A stretch of 64,000 nucleotides of DNA, taken from positions 1 to 64,000 of the forward strand of contig CALSCQ010002401.1 of assembly GCA_943704525.1 (NCBI GenBank). Reading direction: 5' to 3'. This DNA is from Pigoraptor vietnamica. Taxonomy: Eukaryota > Opisthokonta > Filasterea. Position 1 is the first letter of the stretch. Every line of letters begins with the position of its first letter. Shown piece after piece: positions 22,301-35,028 of the stretch. Under the pieces are notes generated by a model. The model was not told where the DNA came from and made no database searches. It saw nothing but the letters and a program-made list of their open reading frames with translations. The position numbers and the translations under genes are program-made.

Positions 22301-25300
22301 CGCGATGCCGCTGACGGGGACGGGCAAGATCAACCGCATGGCGCTCCCGAAGGTTAACTGGCAGGACAGCCGCGTGCTGGACCGCACTCTCGTCGCCCCG
22401 CGCGACAAGACGGAGCAGGTGCTTGCAGACATCTTCTCGGACGTGCTCGGTCTCGACGCCGTGTCAATCATGGACAACTTTTTTGAGCTTGGCGGGCACT
22501 CGCTCTCGGCCGCGCAGGTGGTCACGCGCGTGAAGGACCGCTTTGGCTTTGACATGAGCTACGACGCGCTCTTTCGCGAGCCGACTGTGGCGCGGCTGGC
22601 GTCGTATGTGTCGCGGCGACAGGCGGCAGGGACCGTGCCCGAGGACGCGTTGCCCGCCGCGCGCTCGTCGGCTTCGGCGCCCGGCGTGGGGGGCGCGTGG
22701 GGTGCGTCGGGCGACTCGTCGCCACAGGGCAGCCTGAGCGTCGCATGCTCGTACCTCAACCTGCCGGTTGAGCGGCGCCCCGGCACGGTGCACGCCATGT
22801 CGATGAACCAGCAGTCGCTCTGGTATCTTGCGGGCATTGGCGGCGACAGCCTGTCGTCGGTGGCGTACAACATCCTCTTTGCGGTGCGGCTCTCTACGCG
22901 CAGCGGCGACAAGGTGGACATCACGGCCCTGCGCAAGTCGTTTGAGATGCTTCTGAAGCGCCACCCCGCGCTGCGCACCGTGTACCGCGCAGATGCGGAC
23001 GGCAATCCCGTACAGCGCGTGGATGAAAAGGCGCGCCTCGACCTGGAGCTGCTGAGCGGGCGTGCGTGGAGCGATGCGGAGCTCAACACGTACTTGCAGC
23101 GGGAGACGCAGCGCCCCTTCGATCTCGCGAACGGGCCTCTCATGCGCCTCCGTCTCGTCGACACGGCCTCGGGGCCGCTGCTCGTGTGGATGATCCACCA
23201 CATTGCGGTGGACTTGTGGTCGTACTCGATCCTGTTTGACGAGCTGAGTGTCATGTACGACCACTTCCGCGTGGGCGGCCAGGGCGAGATTGCCGAGCTG
23301 CAGGAGCTGACGACGACGTACGCGGACTTCAGCAACTGGCAGCGCACGCTGATGGGAGGCAACCACGGCGCCAAGCTGCTCCACTACTGGACGCGCCGTC
23401 TGGCGGACGCCCCGCGGTTCCTCAACCTCCCCACGGACCACACGCGGCCGTCGGTGCAGGGCTACGAGGGGCGCACGATGTTCTTTCGCGTGCCGCCGGA
23501 GGTGTGGGCGACTGTGTCGTCGGTGGGCAAGTCGGAGGGCATGACGGCGTTTGTCGTGCTTATCGGTTGCTACTTTGTCATGATGCACCGGTACTCTGGG
23601 CAGGACGACATTGTGGTCGGCACGCCCATGGCCTGCCGCCGCAAGCGCGAGTTTGAGGACGTCGTCGGGTACTTCGTCAACTCGGTGCCCATCCGCGCCT
23701 CGCTCGCGGGCAATCCGTCGTTCGGCAACTTCCTCAAGCGCCTCCAGCGTGTCGTGCTCTCTGCGCTCGCCCACCAGGACTGCCCCTTCCCCGAGATTGT
23801 GCGCGCCGTGGAGCAGGGCCGCGACGCGAGCTACCATCCCATCTTCCAGACGATGTTTGTGCTCGAGACGTCGCAGCGCGTCAGCGACCGGCAGCTTGCG
23901 CCCATTCTCCTCGGGGAGGGCGGCCAGCGCATGGAGCTGGGCTCGCTCGTGTTTGAGTCTGTCAATATTGAGAAGGCGACGTCGCAGATGGACGTGACGC
24001 TGCTCATGGCCGAAAACGACCAGGGCGGCCTCGTGGGCTCGTTCCAGTACAACAGCGCCCTCTTTGAGCAGTCGACCATCGAGGGCATGGCGGAGCACTT
24101 CGTGGCCCTCCTCTCGAACGTCGCCGGGCAAGTGGACGCCAAGATATCCGATTTGACGCTCATCTCCCCGCGCGAGTTGGCGATGGTGACCGGGCAGTGG
24201 ACGGCGACCGAGGCGCCGTACGACGCGACTCAGCCGCTGCACGCCGTGGTCGAGGCCATCTGCACGGCGCACCCGCGGCTAATTGCCGTCGCCGCCGAGG
24301 ACGAGGGCCGCCGCATGACCATGACGTACGCGGACCTCTCGCTTAACTCGAACCGCATCGCGAACTTTCTGCTGCGGCAGGGCGTGGGCGCGGGCCAGGT
24401 TGTCGCCGTGCTGTTGCCGCGATGCGCCTACATTCCCATGGCGGCGCTCGGTGTCGCCAAGACGGGCGCGGCGTACATGCCGATCGACCCCAACTATCCC
24501 GCGAACAGGGTGCAGTTCATGATCGAGGATTCCAAGTCGCGATTTGTACTCACCGTGTCGCGCGTGGACAAGGCCCTCCTCGCGTCGGTGCCGCCGACCG
24601 TCAAAGTTCTCTTTCTCGACACGGATCCCGGCCGCGTCATTGAGATGGCGCCGGGTAATCTGCCCTCCGTCGCCGTCTCTTCGGACGCGCTCCTCTGCGT
24701 CATCTACACGAGTGGCTCGACGGGCAAGCCGAAGGGTGTCGAGCTGACTCACCGAGGGTTCGCCAACTACGTCACGTGGCACGTCCGCACGTACGGCCTG
24801 CGCCTTGGCGATCGCTGCGCGATGCTTGCAAGCCCCGCCTTCGACGGTGCTGCGTCGGAGTTGTGGTCGTCGCTGTGCACGGGCATGATGCTGATTGCCG
24901 TCGACGAGAACAGCCGCGTCGTGCCGGAGGCCCTCGTCAAGTGGCTCATCGCGCAGCGCGTGAACATCTGCTTCATGCCGACGCCCCTCGCCGAGCGCGT
25001 GCTGAAGGTCCCGTGGCCCAAAACAGCGCCACTCCGCGTGCTGTACACCGGCGGCGACCGCCTCCACAAGGGTGCGAGCGAGCCCGTCCCCTTCCGCCTC
25101 GTCAACATTTACGGTCCGACGGAAGCGACTGTCAACGTGACGTACTGCGAGGTGCCACCTGGGCAGGAGAACCCGCCGATTGGCGGACCCGTCGCCAATG
25201 TTCGCCTGTATGTGCTCGACCGCAACCGGCGGCCGGTGCCCGTCGGCATCACGGGGGAGCTGTACATTGCTGGCGTCTGCCTTGCGCGCGGTTACTACGG

Positions 25301-28300
25301 GCGCGACGACCTGACGCAGGCCGCCTTCATCACAATCGACATTCCCGTCGACCCGTCCGGCCGCGTGATCACGGAGCGCGTGTACAAGACGGGCGACTTT
25401 GTGCGGTGGCGCGCGGACGGGAAGCTGGACTTTGTGAGCCGCATCGACAACCAGATCAAGCTGCGCGGCTTCCGCGTCGAGCTCGGGGAGATTGAGTCTG
25501 TGATGGAGGAGTGCGAACTCGTCGCGGAGTGCGTCGTTGTGCCCGTGGACGACCCCAAGGGCGAGAAGCGCCTTGTGGGCTACTTTGTGCCGCGCACCGC
25601 GCGAACGCCAGCGCCTCCCACGTCGCCGTCGCAGGCCCCCCCGCAACCCGAGACGCCCGCCGTGCTCCCCGCGGCGGAGGAGATCCAGGAGCAGCTGCGG
25701 GCGTACCTCGTGGAGAAGATGCCCGAGTACATGGTGCCGAGCTTCCTCATTGCCATGTCTGCCCTGCCGCTCTCCGGGAACGGAAAGGTCGACAAGCGCG
25801 CCCTCCCGCCCGTCGACTGGAACAAGGCCGGAGGTCGCGTGTACGAGGAGCCGAGGACGCCCGTGCAGAAGAGCCTCGCGGCGATATTCGCGGACGTGCT
25901 CGCCGTGGACCGTGTGGGCCTCTCGGACGACTTTTTCGAGCTCGGCGGGCACTCGCTGCTCATTGCGCAGGTCATCTCGCGCGTGCGGTCGGTGTTTGGT
26001 GTTGAGCTTGGCTACAAGGCCGTTTTCCAGAGCCGCACCGTCGCCCTCCTTGCGGAGAAGATCGAGCACTTCCTCCGCTCGCTTGGCCCGGAGGCGACCG
26101 TTGTCTCGCTCAGCGCGACGCCGGGTAGCTCAGTCAAGGCCTCGGCAGCCATGCCGGCTCCCGTCCAGGCACAGGCGGGAGGTGCGGGCACAGCGGTGAC
26201 GCCATCGCGGTCGCGGCTCGGCAGCCTGGGTGGCGACATGTTTGACCGCGTGCCAGTCGCGGACGCCACGGTGGTGCCACAGTCGAGCAAGCTCTCACGC
26301 ATGCTGGCGGGCGAGAAGTCGCCGTCGGGAGGGTCCGGGTCGCCCGCGACGACGCCGGTGCAGCGCGCGCGCTCGTCGTCGGCGTTGCAAACGGGAGGTT
26401 CGCTCACGCCGCACCAGCGCTACCAGCAATCCACAGCGGCCCCGCAGCAGGGGCCGGTGGTGATTGCGCCTGGTGGAGAGGGCACATCGGTGGTGCAGTC
26501 GCAGGTGGTGCGCAATCTCGCCACAGGCTCGGTGTCTTCGGGCCAGGACGCTGGCAGCGGCGGCTTCAGCTACGCCGTGGCCGGTCTGGGCGAGCGCATG
26601 TCCGTGGAGACTCGCACGCCGGCGCAGGCCGCACCGCTCGGTGGCTCGTATCCGCTCTCGTACAACCAGAAGTCCCTGTGGTTCGTGTACAAGCTGCAGA
26701 GCCCCGAGGAGCAGGCCTCGTACCATGTCATCGCAGCAAGGATTTTCCGCGAAGAGCTTGACGAGACGCGCTCCATCGAAGCCGTCCGCGCCATTGTGCG
26801 GCGCAACCAGCAACTGCGCGCGTACTTTGGCGAGGACGACGGCGTCCCTTACCAGCGCGTGTCGGCGTCGATGAACGTCGATTTTGCGGTCACGGATGCC
26901 GCCGACCTCTCGGACGCGGTCGTTCGCGAGATGGTCCACGTCGATGTCCACAAGCCGTTTGACGTTACGTCGCCCGAGCGCCCGTTGCTCCGCGTGAGAA
27001 TGTACCGTCGGCCGGGGCGGCGCACCCTGGTGGTGTTTGTGGGTCCGCACATCTGCCTCGACGGCTGGTCGCTGGACATTTTGTGGGACGAATTCAACGT
27101 GGCGTACATTGACGGCGCCGCTGCGCTCGCCCCCAAGTCGCTGCAGTACGTCGACTTTGTGCACTGGCAGTCGAAACTGATGGACGGCGAGGATGGCAAG
27201 CGGCTGCAGCGCTTCTGGAAGCGGTCTCTCGCGAATGTGGCCGTGCTGAACATGCCGAGCGACAAGCCGCGCCCGCCTGTCCAGACTTACAACGGTGCCG
27301 CAGTGGTCGTGGACATCCCCGCGGGGCTTGCGGAGCGGTTGCGCGCAGTGGCCGCAGCGGAGCAAGTGACCATGTTCCCGCTGCTGCTGTCGGCGTTCTT
27401 CGCGATGATGTTCCGGTACACGGCGCAAGAGGACATTGCCGTCGGCTTCCCCGTTGCCGGCCGCTCCATGCTCGAGTTCGAGCGCATCATTGGCCACTTT
27501 GCGAACATCCTTGTGCTCCGTGCGCGCGTGGCCGCGGGCGTCCCGTTCTCCTCGCTCCTCGCCGACGTGCAGGAGGCCGTGATTGACGCGCTGAGCAACC
27601 AGGACATGCCGTTCTCGTCGCTCGTCGAGGCCCTCCAGACGCACCGCGACCCCTCGCGCTCCCCGCTCGCCCAGGTCCTGTTTGCGCTGCAGCGGCGGCA
27701 TCGCTACGTCGCGAAGAGCCGCCCCGAGCGCGAGCTAGAGTCTGAGGCGTACGATATCGACCAGCGCGGCTCTCCGCTCGACCTCTCGCTGATTGTTGAG
27801 GACGACGCCTCGAACACGGTGCGGTGCGTGTCGCTCCGCTACAACTCGGACCTCTTCACGCCCGAGTTTGCGGCTGCCATGTGTCGCCACTACCTGTGCG
27901 TGCTCGAGTCGGTGTGCGGGGACGTGTCGCGGCCCGTGGGCGCTCTTCAAGTGCTATCGCCGGAAGAGCACCGGCGCATTCTTATCGAATGGAACAACAC
28001 GGCCCTGGCCGGTGTCCCTACCGAGACAGTCGTCACGATCGTCGAGCGCCACGCGCGCGAACACCCCGGCGACCTGGCCATTTCCTCGCGTGCCGGACGT
28101 CTCTCGTACGCGGACATGGATCGCCGCGCTGCGTGTATTGCGCGCTACATCTGGGCGTCGATGCCGGAGCAGTGGCGCACTGGGCCGCAATGCGTCGTCG
28201 CCATCGTCCTCCGCCGCTCGATCGACCTTATTGTTGCGGCGCTGGCTGCGCTCAAAGTTGGCGCCGCGTATCTGTTTATTGATCCGAAGCTGCCTGCGAA

Positions 28301-31275
28301 ACGCGTCGAGTTCCAACTCGGCAACGCGGGAGTGCCCGTTGTGGTGACGCACAGCGAGCTTGCCGGCATGCTGCCAGCGGGCTCGTTTGCAACGGTGCTC
28401 GTGGACCGCCCGATTCCCCCGGAGCACGACGGCCCCGGCGGCCCAGTCGCGAATGCCCCGCAGCGCGGGCTGGCGGACCTCGCATACATTGTGTACACGA
28501 GCGGATCGACGGGCACGCCGAAGGGCGTTTGCATCGAGCACCGCAACCTGCTCAACATGGTCGCGTGGGCCATGAGCGAGTACGGCATCAAGCGCGGCGA
28601 CGTCGGCTCTCAGATGATCGGGCAGTCGTTCGACCCGATCAATTTGGAGGTCTGGCCGCTGCTGGTGGCCGGCGGCGCGCTCTACATCATCGACGACGAC
28701 GACCGCCTCTCGAGCGCGTCGATTGTGCGCGCGATTGGCGCCGGTCGTGTGACGTATGCGATTGCGCCGACGGCCATGTCCGAGTACATTCTGGATGAAC
28801 TGCCTGCGGACACGACGCTGCGTACGCTGGGCGCGGGCGGCGAGAAGATGCAGCGTGGCCTGCGGGAGCCGCGCCCGTCGCTACGCTACGACAATCTGTA
28901 CGGGCCTGCCGAGTGTACTGTGCTCTCAACGTTTTATCGTGTGGGCGTGGAATCGGAGCCGCCGCCCATCGGTCGTGCTATTGGCAACTCGCGGCTGTAC
29001 GTGCTCGATCCGCAGCGCTCCCCCGTTCCCGTCTCGATACCCGGAGAGCTGCACATTGCGGGCGGGGGTGTCGGGCGCGGTTACCTGGGTCGCCCGGACC
29101 TCACCGAGCGCGCTTTCGTGGAGGTGGACGTCGTCGTGGACCCTGTCGCGCGTACGGTGCGCCGCGAGCGCATGTACAGGACGGGCGACCTTGTCCGCTG
29201 GAACCGCGACGGCAACCTCGAGTTCATTGGGCGTGCGGACAACCAGATCAAGCTGCGCGGATTCCGCATTGAGCTCGATGAGATTGAGTCTGTGGTGTGC
29301 AAGCACGCGGGCGTCGTCGAGTGCGTCGTGCTCGTGCGCGAGGAGCCCGCGACGAAGGACAAGCGCCTCGTGTGCTGGTACGTTTGCAAGGCCGGCGCCA
29401 CGGTGACCGCGCAAGCCCTCCGTGCCTTCGTGCTCGAGTCGCTGCCGGAGTACATGCTCCCGTCGGCGCTCATCCGCCTCGACGAGTTTCCCCTCACGCC
29501 CAACGGCAAGGTCGACCGGCAGGCGCTTCCGGACCCCGACTGGGTGGAGCTCGCGGGCGCCCGGGCGGGTGCGGCGGAGGCCATTGCGCCGCGCACTGAG
29601 CTCGAGCAGCGCGTGGCGTCGCTGTTTGAGGAGATCCTGGGCGTGCGGCAATTTGGCGTGCTGGACTCGTTCTTTGCGCTGGGCGGACACTCGCTCGCCG
29701 CGTCGCGCCTCGTCGCGCGCCTGAAGAAGTCGCTCGGCGTGGAGATTCCCGTGTCGGTGCTTTATGAGCAGGCGAGTGTGGCCGGCCTCGCCGAGTCGCT
29801 GGCTGCGCGGGCACCGGCACTGGCGGCCATGCACGCTGTTCCCGGCGGCTCGCGCCCTGCCGAATCGATGGCACAGCAGGCGCTTGCTCGCATGCTGCGC
29901 GAGGACTCGACGCTGGATCCGTCGTTGACGCCGGCCCACGGCGCGCCGGTTCGCCCCCTGGACAGTGCCCAGTGCCGCGTGTTGCTCACGGGCGCTTCTG
30001 GGTTTGTCGGCGCTTTCCTATTGCGGGAGCTGCTCCAGCGGACGGAGGCGCAGATCTACTGCATCGTACGTGCCAAGGACGAGGCTGACGGCATAGCGAA
30101 GCTGCGCGCCAACCTCGAGGGGTATGGGCTCGCGACGAAGGAACTCGATGCGCTCGTCGAGGACCGCGTGTTTGCTCTGCCCGGCGACCTCGGCCGTCCG
30201 CAGCTTGGCGTTGCGCCGGCGACATACCGGTCGCTCTGCGAGACGATCGACGCGGTTGTGCACAACGGCTCGCTCGTCAACTTTTTGCTGCCGTACGAGG
30301 GGGCGATGCGAGACTCGAATGCGCACGGCACGGCGTCTGTGGTGCGCCTCTGCATGACCCACCGCGCCAAGCCGCTCCATTATGTGTCGACCATGTCCGT
30401 GTTCCCCGGCAGCGCACGCGGTAAGGTCGAGTCGTTTGCCGAGGACCGTCTGCACGACGCCGTCGACCGCCTTGGCTCGGGCTATTCCAAGAGTGAGTCG
30501 TGCAATGCAATGTGTACGCTATGTCCGGGTGTGCACGTTGTGACTGACTCTGCTCGCTGCGTCTGCAGGCAAGTGGGTCGCCGAGAAGCTGGTCGCGCAG
30601 GCGTCCGAACGCGGCTTGCCCGTCGCCGTGTACCGACTTGGCCGGTGAGTTTCAAAGCATGTGATGTGCGGTTGGGGCCGCTTTTTTCTGACGGCTCGTC
30701 CTCGCAGCGTGATGGGCTCCGTGGAGTCCGGCGCGTGCAGCACGCTCGACTTCCTCTACGCCTTCCTCAAGGGTTGCGTACAGCTGCGCGCGGTCCCGGA
30801 CCTCAACTGGTGCATTGATCCCGTGCCCGCCGACTTTGTCGCGTCGGTGATCGTGACGGTGATGGCGCTGGGGCCGGCCCGTTTGCGCCGCGACGACGGG
30901 CAGCCGCTCATCCTGCACCTCCGCGCCCCGACACACATTGCGCTGAGCCAGTTTGTTGCCATGGTGAAGGCGACGGAGCCCTCGTACGCGTGCATCGAGC
31001 AGGTGCCGTACGACGCGTGGCGTGCGCGCCTTCTCGCGGCAATCGAGCCGCCGGCGGACGGCACGCCTGCCCAAGGCGAGGAAAACGCTCTGCGACTCTT
31101 TTCGCCGTTGTTCACTAAGGAGTTGGAGGACCTTGTCGACAGCGAAATTGCGTGCGATCGGACCGTGAAGCTGCTGACGATGCTCGGCGTGCGCTTCCCC
31201 GCGATCGACCAGCAACTCATCAACACATACGTCTCGTGGCTCTGGAAGGTCAACTTCTTCCCACGGACGCTTTAA
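19341..31275 (+). CDS. Trimodular nonribosomal peptide synthetase with reductase release
   Basis: Three exons (19341-30492, 30569-30644, 30708-31275) encode 3,931 residues in the order C-A-T-C-A-T-C-A-T-R. C1 has lost the HHxxxDG motif (Ser159-Ala160...Asp164-Glu165). A1 has YTSGSTGKPKG (Tyr657) and Lys996; T1 has GGHSL (Ser1054). C2 has an intact HHIAVDLWS (His1286-His1287). A2 (Tyr1789, Lys2149) and T2 (Ser2205) follow. A roughly 190-residue Ser/Pro/Gly linker precedes C3 (PHICLDG, His2570). A3 (Tyr3052, Lys3390) and T3 (Ser3451) follow. The R domain (about 3540-3931) has the NADP-binding LLTGASGFVG and YSKSK (Tyr3715, Lys3719), the latter completed only by splicing. It should build a short peptide and release it reductively as an aldehyde or alcohol. 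ATG 19341 precedes C1 directly. The three carrier Ser residues need a phosphopantetheinyl transferase not in this window. The product is unknown. Confidence 0.95.
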
Positions 31276-31339
31276 CTGGACTTGTGCGTGTCTCAATGAA
31301 CGAATGCACAGTCCTTTTACGTGGCATCGTGTGTTGCAT

Positions 31340-32256
31340 TTACTCAAACCATCGCTGGGCTGCTGCGCGGTCGACGGCCGGGAGGAGCCGCCGCCGGTAG
31401 CGGTCGACGAGGTCCGCAAAGTGCGCCTCTTCGCGCGCCTCGGCATTGACCCGACGCCCCTTGGCGCGCGCGGGTTCGTCGTCCTGCACCCACAGAGTCA
31501 ATTCCTTGTCCACCCTCCGTTGCATTGATGCCACAATGACCCACCACGACGGCCCCACGCTTCCGCTTCTTGTCTGGTGGATTGCTGGCATCCGGAGTCC
31601 TCCGGGCGGCCGCGGGCGCCTTCTCTGGGACCGGCCGAGACGCGCCAGCTGCCCGCCTCGCGTTCGCCTTCTCCGCTTGCTTGGGTGCGGGCTGCTTCCG
31701 TCCCTCCCAAGCCGCCATATTCTCCTTTGTGGCCCCGTCGCCACCCGCGCCTGCTTTCCTCCGCTTTGGCGCTGCCCCTTCGGCGTCTCCGCCGTCTTCG
31801 CCGTCCCGTTTCCTCTTTCGCTCGGCGCGCTCCTTCCCATCGTGCGAGCCCGCGGCGCCCTTCCCCGCAGCGCCCTTCCCCGCGGCGCCCTTCCCCGCGG
31901 CGCCCTTCCCAGGTGCCCCCTTCCCCTGAGCTCCCATTCCAGGCGTCCCCTTCACCTTTGCGCGCGAGTGCTCCAGTCTCTCCGCCTTGCGCTGCAGAGC
32001 AAGCTTGTTCTCCACAGCAAACTCCACGATGGGGCGCTTCTCGCTGCCGAACAGCGCCGGGTTGTTGTTCACGCCGCGGAGACCCGCAAGCGCGTGGGCG
32101 TGCTCCTCGAACTCCACAAAGCCAAAGCCGAGCGAGCGGCCCTTCTTATCCTTGTCAGACGCAAGGATGCGGTCGCGGTCCCGCATGATTTTCGCCTGCG
32201 GCAGTCGTGAGAGACAGCAGTGAGTGATGATCGGCACGACACACACACACACACAC

Positions 32257-32338
<82 letters not shown>

Positions 32339-32938
32339 CCACACAAGGCAACTCACGCTCTTGACGCGGATTTTCCCCTTGACACCCGACTCCCGCACGG
32401 CGTCGACAAAGAGCTTCCTAAGCGCGGCATCGTCGACAGACGTCGGCAAATTGCGCACCGACAGTCGCGTCGTGGACACAATGAAGTTGGGATTGCGCAA
32501 CTTCTCGTTCTTCTCCTTCTGCGCCCGCTCGCGCTTCGCCATGTCCCCTTTCGAAACGCCCGCCGCCGCGTCGCTGTCGGCTGCAATGTATCCCTCACGT
32601 GCGAGGTACAAATTCCGCGAGTCCTTCTGCAAGCAGCAAACGGTTGGAATGAGCCAACGCACGCATGCACTGGCACACAGGGCAGCCCACACGTACCTTT
32701 TCTTCGCGCTCCTTCTTCTTCGATTCGGCGAGCTTATTGGCCTCCCCTCGCTCGACGGCGCGCGTAACATTGAGCTTCCGACCATCCACCACCAGCGGTG
32801 AGTCCGCGGACACAATTGGATCGAATAGGGGATCGGCACTCTGCGACAGGACCACGTCACACCGCGCAGGAACACATGCAAGAACAATTGCAGCGACAAC
32901 CACACACACGCGCGCACACACATACACACACATACGCG

Positions 32939-32970
<32 letters not shown>

Positions 32971-33040
32971 CACACGCACACGCACACACACACACACACG
33001 CACACACACACGCACACGCACACACACACACGCACACGCG

Positions 33041-33082
<42 letters not shown>

Positions 33083-35028
33083 CACACCGCATAAGCCAGA
33101 GTTATCACGACGGCCAAACACACCTTCTCGTCGAGTGCCTTGGCGGCCTCGAGACACTTGTCCGCGCTCTCTTTGTCCGCAAATTTGACAAATGCGGTGC
33201 CACGCATGAGCCCCGTGTCCTTATCGACGACCATTAGGCACAGCACAACGCGCCCAAAGTGCGAGAAGGCGTCGTGCAGGTCCTCCTCTGTGCTGTCGTA
33301 CGCCACGTTCCGCACAAACACCGTGCATCCGGTGCCGACGTCGCTCAGCTTCTTCGGCCGTGCTTTCGGCTCCTCGCTCTCTTCCTCGTCGTCTTCCTCG
33401 TCACTGGGCGCCTCATCGCCCGACCCGCCCTCCGAATCATCGCTGCCACCCGCGCCACCCGCTTCGTCCTCGCTGGCCGATCCGTCGGATTCTCCATCCT
33501 TCACTCCCCCGTCGCCGTCCTCGGCAGACGCGCCCTCCCCCTCTCCCCCATCATCCCCGCCTGCGCCCGACTTGTCGCCGTCCTGCGCCGCCTTCGCGTA
33601 TTCGCTCTTGGACACAGCCCAATCCACCGCAACAGTGCGTCCCTTCACGGGCTTGCCATTCACGCCCTCGATCGCCTGCGCAAGCAGCAACGCAGCGGAG
33701 GGTCAGCGTACAGACGCATCAACAGGCGCGATGCACTGCACGTACCTTGGCGGCGCTAAACACATTCGCAAATTGCACAAAAGCGAACCCCTTCGCCTTG
33801 CCGTCTGCGTCGCGCGGCAATGTCACCTCGAGCACCTCCCCATGCGGCGCGAATGCACCCCGCAAGTCGTCTTCGGAGCACTTGAACGACAGGTTCCGCA
33901 CAATGACGCGCGACCGCTTGAGCGCCTTCGTGCTCGGCGTCTTCCCAAGCCGCGTGAGCAGCGCGACCGAGACCTTCGCGCCCTTGATCACGTGATTGCT
34001 GAGGGCGGCGACGGCCTTGCGCGCGTCCTTGTGCGAGCCAAACACCACGTGCGCCACCGCGTGCGTGGGCTCGTCCGCCGCATGGACCTCCGTCTTCTCG
34101 ACAGCGCCGATTTTACGGCAACGTTTGTACACAGCCTTCACTGACGTCCCCGCTGGCAGCCCCGATATGACCACAGTGCGACCGTCGCTGGAATGGCCGT
34201 ATGCGGCATGAGCCACGACATCCACGCACCCAGCACACACGCACTCACGCAGTCATGGCACAGCACACGTGCACACACTCACGCAGACACGGCCTGGTCG
34301 CGTTGTGACTTGGGCTTTGCCTTGGCCCTCTGCTGCAGTGTGCCGGCATCCTTCAAAGCCGACTGCGAGTCTGACTCAGACACATCCTCGGGCTCGCTCA
34401 CAGCGGGCGCCGGCGCAGACGTGGGCTTCGCTGCCGCGCGTTTGGCCTTGCGTGCGCTGTCAGCCGCAGCACCGCCAACAGCATCTCCCGCAGAGTCACC
34501 CGCGTCGTCGTCGCCGTCCTCGCCATGGTCGCGCGCAGCTCCGCCCTCGCCTCCATCCTTGCCTTTCCTGCGCTGCTCTTGCGGTGCCCGCTTGTTCGCC
34601 AGCTCGATTTTGAGCAGGCGCCCATTCAGCTTCTTGCCGGCAAGCAGCTTGATCGAGCGTGCGGCATCATCCTTAATTGCACTATGAAAGCATGGGCGAT
34701 CGTGCGTGAGACAATGCAGCAGGTGGTCATCAACAGCTGCCCTTCAGCAAGACCCACGCACACTCACAAGTGTACAAATCCGAAGCCGCGGCACTTCGCC
34801 TTCTCGCCTGCGCGGGAGTCCGGGGGTGAGAAAGCGCCCAACAACCTCTCCAGATGTCGGCCCTGCGAACCCACCGCGCTCAGTGACAACGAACGCCTTC
34901 TTCACGGGCGCTACCTCCGCAAAAAACGCCTCGAGCTGCTCGCTCGTCGTGTCAAACGAGAGATTGCGCACAAACACCGTCGCTGCCGCCTTGTTGGCCT
35001 CGGCCTCAGCGCCGCCTGCGTGCGCCAT
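31340..35028 (-). CDS. RBM28: NOP4/RBM28-like nucleolar protein, four RRMs
   Basis: Nucleolar RNA-binding protein needed for 60S ribosomal subunit assembly (yeast Nop4, animal RBM28). It starts at ATG 35028. RRM1 reads [23 protein letters not shown]2 reads [13 protein letters not shown] and [18 protein letters not shown] with GFAFVQF. After a long acidic Asp/Glu/Gly/Ser stretch comes RRM3, [17 protein letters not shown] with GTAFVKF. RRM4 reads [19 protein letters not shown] with SLGFGFVEF. The Lys/Ala/Gly-rich tail ends [13 protein letters not shown], reached by splicing to a last exon that stops at 31340. Introns hold large CA/TG tracts at 32240-32336 and 32895-33090. It is convergent with the NRPS (64 bp) and head-to-head with DUS2. 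Confidence 0.87.
31845..31925. repeat. 15-bp coding minisatellite in NOP4/RBM28
   Basis: Imperfect tandem 15-bp units (plus strand CGCGGCGCCCTTCCC). They encode [10 protein letters not shown] repeats in the basic C-terminal tail. Confidence 0.9.
32240..32339. repeat. (CA)n plus (AT)n in NOP4/RBM28 intron
   Basis: About 80 bp of CA with scattered CG, ending in an AT dinucleotide run, inside an intron. Confidence 0.95.
32895..33088. repeat. Long CA/CG-interrupted microsatellite in NOP4/RBM28 intron
   Basis: About 190 bp of ACAC with regularly placed GCAC interruptions, inside an intron of the minus-strand gene. Confidence 0.95.

Noticed and set aside
22464-24272. 600-residue minus-strand frames opposite the NRPS (also 24279-26069)
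   Set aside because: Arg/His/Leu-rich shadow frames of GC-rich coding DNA; they lack any domain and are fully explained by the plus-strand NRPS.
19341-31275. Bacterial contamination as the source of the NRPS
   Set aside because: The gene has two spliced GT-AG introns, is flanked on both sides by intron-bearing eukaryotic genes, and shows the same GC-rich codon use as its neighbours.
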